Shown in pieces: positions 17,134-26,029 of a DNA stretch of 33,161 nucleotides. Source of the stretch: Ferrovaceae bacterium (lineage in GTDB: Bacteria > Pseudomonadota > Gammaproteobacteria > Burkholderiales > Ferrovaceae); contig DAICZS010000016.1 of NCBI GenBank assembly GCA_027311025.1, positions 1 through 33,161 on the forward strand, read 5' to 3'. Under the pieces are notes generated by a model. That model was given only the letters and a program-made list of their open reading frames with translations. It searched no databases and was not told the DNA's origin. The stretch's first letter is position 1, and each line of letters starts with the position of its first letter. The position numbers and the translations under genes were made by a program.

Positions 17134-17611
17134 GAAACACCCCGCGCAGGTGCCAGACCGCCAGCATGGCGTAGCCCGCCGCCAGCACGTCGTCGAGCAT
17201 GATGCCAAAGCCGCCCTTGACGTGCCGGTCCACCCAGTTGATGGGAAAGGGCTTCCAGATGTCGAACAGGCGAAATGCCGCAAAGGCGCCCAGATAACCC
17301 AGCGGCGATCGGGGGGCCACCAGCAGCACCAGGGCAAAGGCAACCACCTCGTCCCAGACGATGGCGCCGGGGTCACCACCGCCCAGTGCGGGGGCCGTGC
17401 ATTCGCACACCCAGACCCCCAGCACGAACAGGGCCAGCAGCAGCACCAGTTGCAGCCACAGCGGCCCCAGCGAGAGCAACCAGAACAGGGGAAAGCCCAG
17501 CAGGGTGCCCACGGTGCCGGGCGCCACGGGAGAGAGCCCGGTGCCAAAGCCCAGGGCCACCCAGCGCGTCCAGTGGCCGCGCATGAAATCGGAAGTGGGC
17601 ATGGGGCTCAT
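17126..17611 (-). CDS. pgpA: Phosphatidylglycerophosphatase A
   Basis: PgpA dephosphorylates phosphatidylglycerophosphate to phosphatidylglycerol at the inner membrane. The 161-aa protein has the family signature segments GTGLSPVAPGTVGTL (22-36), DPGAIVWDEVVAF, RLFDIWKPFPI and GGFGIMLDDVLAAGY, with three to four hydrophobic helices. The acidic residues in these segments are the proposed metal-binding set. It starts one nucleotide after thiL ends and overlaps pncC at the other end. A second in-frame ATG at 17602 is possible; neither has a strong ribosome-binding site. Confidence 0.92.
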   Translation of the reverse strand: MSPMPTSDFMRGHWTRWVALGFGTGLSPVAPGTVGTLLGFPLFWLLSLGPLWLQLVLLLALFVLGVWVCECTAPALGGGDPGAIVWDEVVAFALVLLVAPRSPLGYLGAFAAFRLFDIWKPFPINWVDRHVKGGFGIMLDDVLAAGYAMLAVWHLRGVFHV

Positions 17612-17612
17612 G

Positions 17613-18578
17613 TCAGTCCGGCCTGAAGTGATCAAAACCTTGCCATGCAAAGGACATGGGGGCGCCCGTCGCGTCGCGCAGCACGCGTTCGCGCGCAGCA
17701 GTGATGGTGCCGATGCAGGTGACGGCAACGCCGGCCTGCGCGGCCGCCTGCTGGATTCGGGAGTCGCTGCCCGGCGCCGCGGTGAAGCACAGTTCGTAGT
17801 CATCACCGCCGGCAAGCATCAAGGCGTCAGCGCCCGGGCTTGCCTCGCGTTGGCGCATCGCCGCCGAGCGGGGCAGGCGTTCGAAGTCGAGGGTGGCACC
17901 CACGCCGGAGGCATCGAGGACATGCCCCAGGTCGGCCAGCAGGCCATCGGACACGTCGATGGCGGCATGGGCAAGGCCCCGCAGTGCCTGCCCCAGGGCC
18001 ACCCGGGGCGTGGGCGCCTCGAGGCGGTCGAGGCAGAACTGTCGCGCTTCGGGCGTGAGGGCAGGGCCTTCCTGCAGCAGGCATTGCAGACCGAGGGCAG
18101 CATCGCCCAGCGTGCCCGATACCCACACGTCGTCACCGGGCACCGCCCCCGTGCGGCGCAAGGCCTGCAGGGGGGGTACTTCGCCCAGAATGGTGACGGA
18201 AATGGTCAGGGGCCCGGCCGTGGTGTCACCCCCCACCCAGTCCACGCCATGGGCTGCGAGCAGGCCGCGGAACCCGGCAGAAAATGCGTGCACCCAGGCC
18301 TCATCCACTTGCGGCAAGGCCAGCGCCAGGGTAACCCAGCGCGGCGTGGCGCCCATGGCGGCGATGTCCGAGAGATTGACGGCGGCCGACTTGTGGCCCA
18401 GGCGGCGCGGGTCTGTCCCCAAAATGAAATGGCGGCCGGCCACCAGCATGTCGGTGGAGACGGCCAGCGCATGCCCCGGCGTGCACGCCATCAGCGCGCA
18501 GTCGTCGCCCACCCCCAGCATGGTGTGCGGCGTGGGCGTGGTGAAATGGTGGCGGATGAGGTCGAATTCGCCGGGCAC
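17613..18578 (-). CDS. thiL: Thiamine-monophosphate kinase
   Basis: ThiL phosphorylates thiamin monophosphate to the active cofactor thiamin diphosphate. The 321-aa protein is of the PurM/HypE-like ATP-binding fold. It shows GVGDDCA (22-28), STDMLVAGRHF (41-51), the conserved NLSDIAAMGA (68-77), VGGDTT, and the C-terminal AIDVSDGLLADLGHV. The GTG start at 18578 has AGGGG upstream and lies 1 nt after the nusB stop; upstream in-frame ATGs lie inside nusB. nusB-thiL-pgpA is a conserved order in proteobacteria. Confidence 0.94.
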   Translation of the reverse strand: MPGEFDLIRHHFTTPTPHTMLGVGDDCALMACTPGHALAVSTDMLVAGRHFILGTDPRRLGHKSAAVNLSDIAAMGATPRWVTLALALPQVDEAWVHAFSAGFRGLLAAHGVDWVGGDTTAGPLTISVTILGEVPPLQALRRTGAVPGDDVWVSGTLGDAALGLQCLLQEGPALTPEARQFCLDRLEAPTPRVALGQALRGLAHAAIDVSDGLLADLGHVLDASGVGATLDFERLPRSAAMRQREASPGADALMLAGGDDYELCFTAAPGSDSRIQQAAAQAGVAVTCIGTITAARERVLRDATGAPMSFAWQGFDHFRPD

Positions 18579-18579
18579 G

Positions 18580-19020
18580 CTAGCCCCTGCCACGCACGCG
18601 GGCTGCGATCTCCTCGGGGCGCTCCTGGGCTGCCAGGCGATCGAGGACGCCGTTGACGTACTTGTGGCCATCGGTGCCGCCAAACAGCTTGGCCAGCTCA
18701 ACGGCTTCATTGATGATCACCCGAAAGGGCGTTTCGGGGTGATGCCGCAACTCGAACGCGGCAATCCACAGGATGGCGCGTTCAATGGGGCTGACCGCTT
18801 GCGGCTCGCGATCGAGGAAGGGGCGCAGGCTTTCGTCAAGTGCCGCCGTCTCGGCAATCACGGCGGGCAACAGCTGGGCAAAGTAGGCCTGGTCCGCACG
18901 GGCAAAATGTTCCTGGGCCACGATGTGGTCCTGAATCGCCGCAGCCTCATGCCCCGTCAACTGCCACTGGTAGAGCCCCTGAACCAGCCCTTCGCGGGCG
19001 CGGCGACGGGCGGACTTCAC
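18580..19020 (-). CDS. nusB: Transcription antitermination protein NusB
   Basis: NusB pairs with NusE (S10) on boxA RNA to support antitermination of rRNA operons. The 146-aa all-helical protein begins with the basic RNA-binding MKSARRRAREGLVQGLYQW and contains the conserved SPIERAILWIAAFEL and RVIINEAVELAKLFGGTDGHKYVNGVLD. It starts with GTG overlapping the ribH stop (GTGA), with GGGG a few bases upstream. The ribH-nusB junction is widely conserved. Confidence 0.95.
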   Translation of the reverse strand: MKSARRRAREGLVQGLYQWQLTGHEAAAIQDHIVAQEHFARADQAYFAQLLPAVIAETAALDESLRPFLDREPQAVSPIERAILWIAAFELRHHPETPFRVIINEAVELAKLFGGTDGHKYVNGVLDRLAAQERPEEIAARVRGRG

Positions 19021-19475
19021 AAGACCCCGCTTTTGATTTCGCGCAGCAGGTGGGCCATTTCAATGGCCGCCAGGGCGCAATCCTGACCCTTGCTCTCGGC
19101 GCGCGCAAAGGCCTGCGCATCATTTTCCGTGGTCAGCACGCCATTGGCGATGGGCACGCCGGTGGCCATCTGGACGGCAGCGATGCCGGCTGCAGATTCG
19201 TTGGACACCACCTCGAAGTGGTAGGTGTCGCCACGCACCACGCAGCCCAGGGCGATGAGTGCATCAAACCGCCCGGTCTGGGCCAGCGCCTGCAGCGCCA
19301 GGGGCAATTCAAGCGCGCCGGGCACCCTGACGACGGGCATGTTGGCCTCTTCCACCCCGCGCGCCATCAGCATCTTGCCGGTGGCCGCCAGCAGCTGTTC
19401 GCCGATGGCCTCGTTGAAACGCGCCAGGGCAATGGCGATCTTGAGCCCCTTGCCGTCACAGGAAATGTCGGCCAT
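19017..19475 (-). CDS. ribH: 6,7-dimethyl-8-ribityllumazine synthase
   Basis: RibH condenses the ribityl-aminouracil with dihydroxybutanone phosphate, the penultimate step of riboflavin synthesis. The 152-aa protein has ARFNEAI (18-24), VPGALELP (51-58) and the active-site RGDTYHFEVV (81-90, general-acid His86). The C-terminal helix follows ANGVLTTEN. Upstream in-frame ATGs at 19487 and 19499 could lengthen it by four or eight residues; I chose 19475 for its GGGA spacing and its length match to the family. It follows ribBX and overlaps nusB. Confidence 0.94.
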   Translation of the reverse strand: MADISCDGKGLKIAIALARFNEAIGEQLLAATGKMLMARGVEEANMPVVRVPGALELPLALQALAQTGRFDALIALGCVVRGDTYHFEVVSNESAAGIAAVQMATGVPIANGVLTTENDAQAFARAESKGQDCALAAIEMAHLLREIKSGVL

Positions 19476-19491
19476 GCCGGTATCCCAGGAT

Positions 19492-20619
19492 CTATTCATC
19501 GGGTGTGACATAACCAGTAACCTCCAATCCAAAACCCGCCATGCTGGGCATCTTGCGCAGGCGCGATAACACTTTCATTTTTCCCACCCCGACGTCATGC
19601 AGGATCTGAGCCCCCACGCCGTACAGGCGTGGATCCCATTTGCGTTCGGGAGGGTGTTCGTCAATCGTGGCGTCGGCCCATGCGATCAGGTCTTGCGCCG
19701 TTTCGGCGCCGTGCAGCAGCACCAGCACGCCCGAGCCTGCAGCGGCGATTTTTTGCAATGCCGTCTGGATGCGGTAGGAATGGCGCCCTGCGCCGTCATC
19801 AAAAATATCCACCACTGAAAAGGGTTCGTGCACCCGCACCAGGGTTTCGCGGCTGCGCTCGATGTGCCCGTACACCAGGGCAAGATGCGTGCGGTTGGCC
19901 ACCGCATCGAAGTACGCCACCACCTGAAACTCGCCAAAGGGCGTGGTGAGCTGGCGCGTGGCGGCACGCTCGATGAGTTTTTCGTTCTGGCTGCGATAGT
20001 GGATGAGGTCGGCAATGGTGCCCAACTTCAAACCGTGCTCCTGGGCAAAGACCTTGAGATCGGGCAGGCGGGCCATCTCGCCGTTGTCCTTCAAGATTTC
20101 GCAAATCACGGCAGCCGGTTCGAGGCCCGCCAGATGGGCGAGGTCGCACCCGGCCTCGGTGTGGCCCGCACGGATCAGCACCCCGCCGCGTCGCGCCATC
20201 AGCGGAAAGATGTGCCCCGGCTGCACCAGGTCTTCGGGCCGCGCAAAGCGGGCCACCGCCGCCTCGATGGTGCGCGCCCGGTCTGCTGCGGAAATGCCCG
20301 TGGTGACGCCCTGGGCCGCTTCGATGGACACGGTGAAATTGGTGGTCATGGAGGAACGGTTGTCCGACACCATGAGCGGCAGGTTGAGCTGACGGCAGCG
20401 CCCCTCGGTGAGGGTGAGACAAATCAGGCCGCGCCCGAAGCGGGCCATGAAATTGATGGCTTCGGCATTGACGTGCTCGGCGGCCAGGACGAGATCGCCT
20501 TCGTTCTCGCGATCTTCATCGTCCACCAGCACCACCATCTTGCCGGCCTTGAGGTCGGCAACGATGGCCTCGGTGGAGGAAATGCCTTCGGCGAGGGTAC
20601 GAGCAGGGGGGGTGACCAT
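19492..20619 (-). CDS. ribBA: 3,4-dihydroxy-2-butanone-4-phosphate synthase with degenerate GTP cyclohydrolase II domain (RibBX type)
   Basis: The N-terminal half (about 10-205) is an intact Rib[13 protein letters not shown] (33-44), [12 protein letters not shown], and [17 protein letters not shown] with the catalytic His and Glu. It makes the four-carbon riboflavin precursor from ribulose 5-phosphate. The C-terminal half (about 210-375) aligns with GTP cyclohydrolase II. However, the zinc-binding Cys-X10-Cys-X-Cys motif is replaced by a stretch reading [20 protein letters not shown], and the substrate-binding RQEGRNIGL is missing. This is the RibBX form found in several proteobacteria, in which the second domain is not a cyclohydrolase. 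A separate ribA would then be needed elsewhere. The ATG at 20619 has AGG 9 nt upstream. Confidence 0.92.
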   Translation of the reverse strand: MVTPPARTLAEGISSTEAIVADLKAGKMVVLVDDEDRENEGDLVLAAEHVNAEAINFMARFGRGLICLTLTEGRCRQLNLPLMVSDNRSSMTTNFTVSIEAAQGVTTGISAADRARTIEAAVARFARPEDLVQPGHIFPLMARRGGVLIRAGHTEAGCDLAHLAGLEPAAVICEILKDNGEMARLPDLKVFAQEHGLKLGTIADLIHYRSQNEKLIERAATRQLTTPFGEFQVVAYFDAVANRTHLALVYGHIERSRETLVRVHEPFSVVDIFDDGAGRHSYRIQTALQKIAAAGSGVLVLLHGAETAQDLIAWADATIDEHPPERKWDPRLYGVGAQILHDVGVGKMKVLSRLRKMPSMAGFGLEVTGYVTPDE

Positions 20620-20668
20620 AATTGCAACCTAAAGAGCGCAGAAAATCAAAGCGCCATTCTACAGGAAA

Positions 20669-21262
20669 TCAGTCCCCACCCCACGTTCTTGCGCGTTCTG
20701 CGTAGCGCGCCAGGAGATCCACCTCCAGGTTGACCGGGTGGCCTGCCCCAAGCTGGGCAAACGTGGTGACGGCCCGCGTGTGCGGAATGATGTTGATGTC
20801 GAAGACGTCGCCGGCGACGGCATTGACCGTGAGGCTGACCCCATTGACCGTGATGGAACCCTTGCGCGCGATGTAGCGCGGCAAGTCGCCGGGGGCGGCG
20901 ATGCGCAGAAACCAGCTTTCGCCGCGAGGCTCGAAGACCATCACGGTGCCCACTCCGTCCACGTGGCCACTGACGAGATGTCCGCCGAGGCGGTCCGAGA
21001 GGCGCAGCGCCTTTTCCAGATTGACGAAGCCGCCCTCGACGAGACCGCAGGTCACCTCGAGCGTGGCGGCAGAGACGTCCACCGCAAATTGCGACGCATG
21101 GCAATCCACCACCGTGAGGCAAACGCCGTTGACGGCAATGGAGTCTCCCAGGGCCACATCGGCGAGATCCATGGCCCCGGCATCCACGGTGAGGCGCACG
21201 CCCTCCTCCAGCGGTTTTGCCGAGACGATTCTGCCCACTGCGCTGACGATGCCGGTAAACAT
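20669..21262 (-). CDS. ribE: Riboflavin synthase alpha chain
   Basis: This enzyme dismutates two lumazine molecules to riboflavin (the gene is named ribE or ribC in different species). The 197-aa protein is the expected tandem of two lumazine-binding barrels: MFTGIVSAVG at the start, VNGVCLTV and GGHLVSGHVDGVG in the first repeat, and VNGVSLTV with the NIIPHT stretch in the second. It starts 3 nt after the ribD stop. A 49-nt gap precedes ribBX; it is too short for an FMN riboswitch and shows none. Confidence 0.95.
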   Translation of the reverse strand: MFTGIVSAVGRIVSAKPLEEGVRLTVDAGAMDLADVALGDSIAVNGVCLTVVDCHASQFAVDVSAATLEVTCGLVEGGFVNLEKALRLSDRLGGHLVSGHVDGVGTVMVFEPRGESWFLRIAAPGDLPRYIARKGSITVNGVSLTVNAVAGDVFDINIIPHTRAVTTFAQLGAGHPVNLEVDLLARYAERARTWGGD

Positions 21263-21265
21263 GAT

Positions 21266-22384
21266 TTATGCCGTGCCTCCACTGCTGGTTTTATTGCGCG
21301 CCACGATGCGCCAGTCGCGGCCCACCGGGGTCACGCTGATGACGTCGAGGTCGAAGCGCTGTGACAGATCGGTCAACGGCTGGATGGCCATCACGCCGGC
21401 GGCCCCCTCCCCCAACAGGGTGGGCGCCACATAAAACACAAACTCGTCAAAGACGCCGGCTTCCAACAGCGGGCCGTTGAGGCGCGAGCCCGCCTCCACC
21501 GTCACCTCGTTCAAGCCGCGTTCACCCAGGACGCGCACCATGGCCGAAAAATCCAGGCGGCCATTGGCAGAGGCCGGCAGCACCACCACCTCGACGCCGC
21601 GATCCTGGTAGGGACGGGCGCGCGCTGCATCCTCGCACACCGTCAACAACCAGGCATTTCCACCGGCAAGCACCCGGGCGTCGAGCGGCGTTTCCAGGTG
21701 GTTGTCCACCACGATGCGAATGGGCTGGCGGACACTCTCCACGAGGCGCACCGTCAACGCCGGATCATCCTTGCGCACGGTGCCCAGTCCCGTCAGCATG
21801 GCGCAGGAACGCGCACGCCAGCGGTGCGCGTCCGTGCGCGCCTCGGTGCCGGTAATCCACTGGCTGGCGCCATTGCCCAGCGCCGTGCGGCCATCGAGGC
21901 TCATGGCGATCTTGCTGCGCATCCAGGGTCGGGCACGCGTCATGCGCGAGATGAAGCCGATGTTGAGTTCGCGCGCTTCCCGCTCACGCAGCCCCACTGC
22001 CACGGCAATGCCCGCGTCCCGCAGGCGCGCCAGTCCCTGCCCTGCCACCAGCGGATTGGGGTCCTGCATGGCCGCCACCACGCGCGCCACCCCCGCCTTC
22101 ACCAGGGCATCGGCACAGGGTGGGGTTCGTCCCGTATGGCTGCAGGGCTCGAGCGTGACGTAGGCGGTGGCACCCCACGCCGCTGCGCCCGCATCACGCA
22201 GGGCGTGCACTTCGGCGTGCGCCGAACCGGCGCGTTCGTGCCAGCCCTCACCCACCACCTCGCCTCCCTTTACCAGCACGCAACCCACCCGCGGGTTGGG
22301 CATGGTGCTGTAGAGCCCGCGAGCAGCCAGCGTCAAGGCGCGGTCCATGAAGCGCTGATCGGCCTCCGAAAATTCAAAGGTCAC
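21266..22384 (-). CDS. ribD: Bifunctional riboflavin deaminase/reductase RibD
   Basis: RibD carries out the second and third steps of riboflavin synthesis. The 372-aa protein has an N-terminal zinc deaminase domain with HAE (56-58) and [11 protein letters not shown] (80-90), followed by the NADPH-dependent reductase domain from about 155 ([45 protein letters not shown]). The GTG start at 22384 overlaps the nrdR end by 11 nt and has AGGGA about 8 nt upstream. nrdR-ribD is a conserved pair in many bacteria. Confidence 0.95.
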   Translation of the reverse strand: MTFEFSEADQRFMDRALTLAARGLYSTMPNPRVGCVLVKGGEVVGEGWHERAGSAHAEVHALRDAGAAAWGATAYVTLEPCSHTGRTPPCADALVKAGVARVVAAMQDPNPLVAGQGLARLRDAGIAVAVGLREREARELNIGFISRMTRARPWMRSKIAMSLDGRTALGNGASQWITGTEARTDAHRWRARSCAMLTGLGTVRKDDPALTVRLVESVRQPIRIVVDNHLETPLDARVLAGGNAWLLTVCEDAARARPYQDRGVEVVVLPASANGRLDFSAMVRVLGERGLNEVTVEAGSRLNGPLLEAGVFDEFVFYVAPTLLGEGAAGVMAIQPLTDLSQRFDLDVISVTPVGRDWRIVARNKTSSGGTA

Positions 22385-22817
22385 GAATCACGTCCCTGAA
22401 ATCGTCCACGTCCTGAAAACTGCGGTACACGGAGGCAAATCGCACATAGGCCACCTTGTCCAGGCGGCGCAGCTCTTCCATCACCATCTCGCCCACGCGC
22501 AGCGAGGGAATTTCGCGTTCGCCGCGCGCCAGCAAATGCTGCTTGATGCGATCGATGGCGCCATCCACCAGCTCGACGGAAACCGGGCGCTTGTGCAGGG
22601 CGCGCATGAAGCTGATGCGCACCTTGTCTGAGGAATAGTCCTCGCGCTGGCCGTTTTGCTTGACCACCTGGGGCATGCGGATGTCTGCCGTTTCATAGGT
22701 GGTGAAGCGCTTGTTGCAGGACATGCAGCGGCGCCGACGGCGAATGCTGTCGCCCGCTTCGGACACGCGCGAGTCGATGACCTGGGAATCGAGCGTGCCG
22801 CAAAAAGGACATTTCAT
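22374..22817 (-). CDS. nrdR: Transcriptional repressor NrdR
   Basis: NrdR senses ATP/dATP and represses ribonucleotide reductase genes by binding NrdR boxes. The 147-aa protein has an N-terminal zinc ribbon (Cys3, Cys6, Cys31, Cys34, with the basic RRRRR at 26-30) and an ATP-cone domain (about 49-139). The ATG at 22817 is preceded by GGGGAG at 4 nt. In many betaproteobacteria glyA lies upstream; here pmbA does, 29 nt away on the same strand. Confidence 0.95.
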   Translation of the reverse strand: MKCPFCGTLDSQVIDSRVSEAGDSIRRRRRCMSCNKRFTTYETADIRMPQVVKQNGQREDYSSDKVRISFMRALHKRPVSVELVDGAIDRIKQHLLARGEREIPSLRVGEMVMEELRRLDKVAYVRFASVYRSFQDVDDFRDVIRDL

Positions 22818-22846
22818 GAATCTCCCCTCCTCCGCACGACCGCCGC

Positions 22847-24205
22847 CTAATCTCCGGCGATGGTCATTTCTCCCACCAGAATCGATCCGGTGATCTTGGA
22901 ACCGCGAATGACCACGTCATTGCCCACGGCCACGATGTTGCGAAACATGTCCTTGAGATTGCCGGCAATGGTGATTTCATGAACCGGATACTGGATCTCG
23001 CCGCGCTCCACCCAAAAACCGGCTGCACCGCGCGAATAGTCGCCGGTGACGGCATTGACCCCGTGGCCCAGCAGTTCGGTGACCAGCAGGCCCCGGTCCA
23101 TTTGCCGCAGGAGGTCTTCAAAGCCGCCACCAAAGGGGGCCAGTACCAGGTTGTGGTTGCCGCCCGCGTTGCCCGTGGAAGCCATGCCGAGCTTGCGCGC
23201 CGAGTAGCTGCCCAGAAAATAGCCCTGCACCACGCCATCCACCACCACATCGCGCGCCCGGGTGGCCACGCCGTCATCATCGAAGGCGCTGCTGGCCAGC
23301 CCCTTGAGGCGATGGGGGTCTTCGCGCAGCTGGATCTCGGCAGCAAACACCTGCTGCCCCAGGCTGTCGGGCAGGAAACTGGATTTACGGTACAGCGAGC
23401 CACCACTCACTGCGCCCACGAAATGCCCGATCAGGCTGGAGGCCAGGGTGGCCTCAAACAGCACCGGCGCATGGCAGGTTTTGAGCTTGCGCGCCTTGAG
23501 GCGGCGCACGGTGCGCATGCCGGCTTCACGCCCCACCGCTTCCACCGACTGCAGGTCATGCGGATCGCGTGCCGTGGTATACCAGTAATCGCGCTGCATT
23601 CCGGAATCGGCACCGGCAATCACCGAACAGCTGATGCCATGACTGGAGCCCGCGTAACCGCCCATGAACCCCAGCGAGTTGCCGTAGGCAAACTGCGACT
23701 CCTGGGTATAGACGGTGGCTCCTTCCGAATTGGAGATGCGCTTGTCGCATTGAAGCGCTGCGTGCTCGCAACGCTGCGCCATGGCGATGGCGTCATCCAC
23801 CGACAGGGGCCAGGGGTAGTAGAGATCGAGGTCGGGCAGGTCGGGGCCGGCCAGGAGGGCCGGGTCGGCAAGCCCGGCAAAGGGGTCGGACGCCGTATAA
23901 CGCGCAATGCTGCAGGCCTTTTCAACGGTGTCGCGCAGGGCTGCCGGCGAAAAATCGGAAGTACTGGCATGCCCACGTTGATGGCCAAACAGCACCGTGA
24001 TGCCGATGTCCTTGTCGCGGTTGTATTCGATGGTTTCCACTTCATCCAGGCGTACCGTGACGGAGTGTCCAAACCCTTCGCTCACGTCCGCCTCGGCGGC
24101 ACTGGCCCCATTACGGCGGGCGTGATCGAGCGCATCCTGCACCAGGGCGCGCAAATAGTCCTGGCTGTAAGAGAATCGGCTGTTGTCTGGCACCTGGGAA
24201 TCCAT
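22847..24205 (-). CDS. pmbA: Metalloprotease PmbA (TldE)
   Basis: PmbA/TldE is the non-catalytic partner of the TldD metalloprotease. The TldD/E pair processes ribosomally made peptides, such as microcin B17, and degrades CcdA. The 452-aa protein shows the family sequences [50 protein letters not shown], the [17 protein letters not shown] segment and the C-terminal [12 protein letters not shown]. No HExxH-type zinc motif is present, as expected for TldE. tldD is not in this window. It is the first gene of the minus-strand block and divergent from darP across a 50-nt gap. The start at 24205 lacks a strong ribosome-binding site. Confidence 0.93.
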   Translation of the reverse strand: MDSQVPDNSRFSYSQDYLRALVQDALDHARRNGASAAEADVSEGFGHSVTVRLDEVETIEYNRDKDIGITVLFGHQRGHASTSDFSPAALRDTVEKACSIARYTASDPFAGLADPALLAGPDLPDLDLYYPWPLSVDDAIAMAQRCEHAALQCDKRISNSEGATVYTQESQFAYGNSLGFMGGYAGSSHGISCSVIAGADSGMQRDYWYTTARDPHDLQSVEAVGREAGMRTVRRLKARKLKTCHAPVLFEATLASSLIGHFVGAVSGGSLYRKSSFLPDSLGQQVFAAEIQLREDPHRLKGLASSAFDDDGVATRARDVVVDGVVQGYFLGSYSARKLGMASTGNAGGNHNLVLAPFGGGFEDLLRQMDRGLLVTELLGHGVNAVTGDYSRGAAGFWVERGEIQYPVHEITIAGNLKDMFRNIVAVGNDVVIRGSKITGSILVGEMTIAGD

Positions 24206-24255
24206 TGCAATTTAATCCGGTATCATAGCAACATTGATTGCCCCATGGAAAAGCT

Positions 24256-24789
24256 GTGTCCATCGAAGAACTGCCAGAACCCCCAAGTAAAACCCAGCGC
24301 AAGAACGAGATGCACGCCCTCCAGGACCTGGGGACCGCCCTGAGCGCCTTGAGTCCGGAGCGGATTCGTTCGCTGACGCTGCCCGAAAGCCTGGAACGCG
24401 CCCTGCTGGAGGTGAAGAAACTCAAGGCCCACGGCGCCATCCGGCGCCAGTTGCAGTACATCGGCCGGCTGATGCGCGAGGTTGACCCTGCCCCGCTGCA
24501 GGCCTACCTGGACGCGCTGGCGGGCGTGTCGCGCACGGCCGTGGCCGCACACCACCTGGTGGAGCGCTGGCGTGATCGCATGATGGAAGACCTTGCCGCC
24601 GTGGACGAATTTGCCGCCACCCATCGCGAAGCGGACCGCCAGCAACTGCGCCAGATGGTGCAGGCCGCCCTGCGCGAGCGCAGTGCCCAGAAACCGCCGC
24701 GACAGTACCGCGAACTGTTCCGGACCATCGCCCGCATCCTGGGCACGCCGGCGTCCCCTGAACCCATCCCCCCCACCGACCATGACTGA
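24256..24789 (+). CDS. darP: Ribosome-associated protein DarP (YjgA, DUF615)
   Basis: DarP (formerly YjgA, DUF615) takes part in late 50S ribosomal-subunit maturation. The 177-aa helical protein has the hallmark PPSKTQRKNEMHALQDLGTAL near its start, then KKLKAHGAIRRQLQYIGRLMR and a C-terminal RQYRELFRTI. I start at GTG 24256 (GGA about 7 nt upstream); an in-frame TTG at 24238 would add six residues. It has an 8-nt overlap with mogA and is divergent from pmbA, the usual betaproteobacterial arrangement. Confidence 0.9.
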   Translation: MSIEELPEPPSKTQRKNEMHALQDLGTALSALSPERIRSLTLPESLERALLEVKKLKAHGAIRRQLQYIGRLMREVDPAPLQAYLDALAGVSRTAVAAHHLVERWRDRMMEDLAAVDEFAATHREADRQQLRQMVQAALRERSAQKPPRQYRELFRTIARILGTPASPEPIPPTDHD

Positions 24790-25345
24790 CCCCTTCGACC
24801 CCATCAAGATCGGCCTGCTCTCCATCAGCGATCGCGCCTCCAAAGGCATATACGAAGACGCCGGCATTCCGGCCCTCAAGGCATGGATTGCCGAGGTCCT
24901 GCTCAACCCGGTGGACATCGACGCGCGCCTCATTCCCGACGAGCAGCCCGAGATCGAGGCGCATTTGCGCCAGATGGCGGATGAGGCGGGCTGCAGCCTG
25001 ATCCTCACCACCGGCGGCACCGGCCCGGCGCCCCGCGACGTCACCCCCGAGGCCACGCTTGCGGTAGCCGAGCGGGTGCTGCCCGGCTTTGGCGAGCAGA
25101 TGCGCTTCAACAACCTGCGCTACACGCCCACGGCCATCCTGTCGCGACAGGAAGCCGTCACCCGCAAGCAGTCCCTCATCATCAACCTGCACGGGCAACC
25201 CAAGGCCATCCGCGAAACACTGGACGGCATCTTTGCCGCCGTGCCCTACTGCGTGGACCTGATCGGGGGCCCATACATCGAAACCCGGCCGGAACGCATC
25301 CAGGCGTTTCGCCCCAAATCTGCCGTGCGCCCGCCGCGCGCCTGA
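24782..25345 (+). CDS. mogA: Molybdopterin adenylyltransferase
   Basis: MogA adenylates molybdopterin before molybdate insertion in molybdenum-cofactor synthesis. The 187-aa protein has the MoCF fold: IGLLSISDRASKGIYED (10-26), the nucleotide-binding TTGGTGPAPRDVTPEAT (76-92) and the LSRQEAVTRKQSLIINLHGQ stretch. It overlaps the end of darP by 8 nt. No other cofactor gene lies nearby. Confidence 0.93.
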   Translation: MTDPFDPIKIGLLSISDRASKGIYEDAGIPALKAWIAEVLLNPVDIDARLIPDEQPEIEAHLRQMADEAGCSLILTTGGTGPAPRDVTPEATLAVAERVLPGFGEQMRFNNLRYTPTAILSRQEAVTRKQSLIINLHGQPKAIRETLDGIFAAVPYCVDLIGGPYIETRPERIQAFRPKSAVRPPRA

Positions 25346-25356
25346 AGGAAACCATC

Positions 25357-26025
25357 ATGTCCCTGTTGCCCGCCCTGGAACTTGCCACCAACCACAACCC
25401 CACCGCCAGCGTCATCTGGCTGCACGGCCTGGGTGCCGACGGCCACGATTTCGTCCCGGTGGTGAAAGAACTGCAACTGCCCGACACGCTGCCCGTGCGC
25501 TTCATCTTTCCCCACGCGCCGCAACAGCCCGTCACCATCAACAATGGCATGGTGATGCGCGCCTGGTATGACGTGTCCTACGACGGCCTGGAGCGTCGCA
25601 CGGATGAGGCCGGCGTGCTCAAATCCGTGCAAGCCGTCAACGATCTCATCGCCCGCGAAATTGCGCGTGGCATACCGGCGCGGCGCATCATCCTTGCGGG
25701 GTTTTCGCAAGGGGGGGCCGTGGTTCTGACCGCGGGAACGCGCCATCCGCAACGCCTGGGCGGCATCCTGGCGCTCTCCACCTACCTGCCCATGCCCGAA
25801 CAGCTGGCCACGGCCGGCAGCGAAGCCAACCGCAGCGTGCCCATCTTCATGGCCCATGGGCAACAGGACACCGTCATTCCGCTGCGCATGGCCGAAGCCT
25901 CACGCGCCGCGCTGGAAGCCCAGGGCTATGCCGTGGCCTGGCACACCTATCCGATGGCGCATTCGCTGTGCATGGAGGAAGTGGAAGCCCTGTCGCGCTG
26001 GCTGCAACAACACCTGGGCTCCTGA
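25357..26025 (+). CDS. Alpha/beta-hydrolase carboxylesterase (phospholipase/carboxylesterase family)
   Basis: This is a 222-aa cytoplasmic serine esterase of the carboxylesterase/acyl-protein-thioesterase-like family. It has the oxyanion segment WLHGLGADGHDF (21-32), nucleophile Ser117 in GFSQGG, Asp171 in HGQQDTVIP, and His202 in YPMAHSLC, so the triad is complete. AAGGA lies 7 nt before the ATG. It follows mogA by 11 nt and converges with relA across only 4 nt. The natural substrate is unknown; homologues hydrolyse short-chain esters. Confidence 0.9.
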   Translation: MSLLPALELATNHNPTASVIWLHGLGADGHDFVPVVKELQLPDTLPVRFIFPHAPQQPVTINNGMVMRAWYDVSYDGLERRTDEAGVLKSVQAVNDLIAREIARGIPARRIILAGFSQGGAVVLTAGTRHPQRLGGILALSTYLPMPEQLATAGSEANRSVPIFMAHGQQDTVIPLRMAEASRAALEAQGYAVAWHTYPMAHSLCMEEVEALSRWLQQHLGS

Positions 26026-26029
26026 AACG

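Noticed and set aside
20620-20668. FMN riboswitch before ribBX
   Set aside because: The gap is only 49 nt and lacks the conserved FMN-element sequences.
26026-26029. Bidirectional terminator between the carboxylesterase and relA
   Set aside because: Only 4 nt separate the two stops, and no hairpin with a T-run was seen across the junction.
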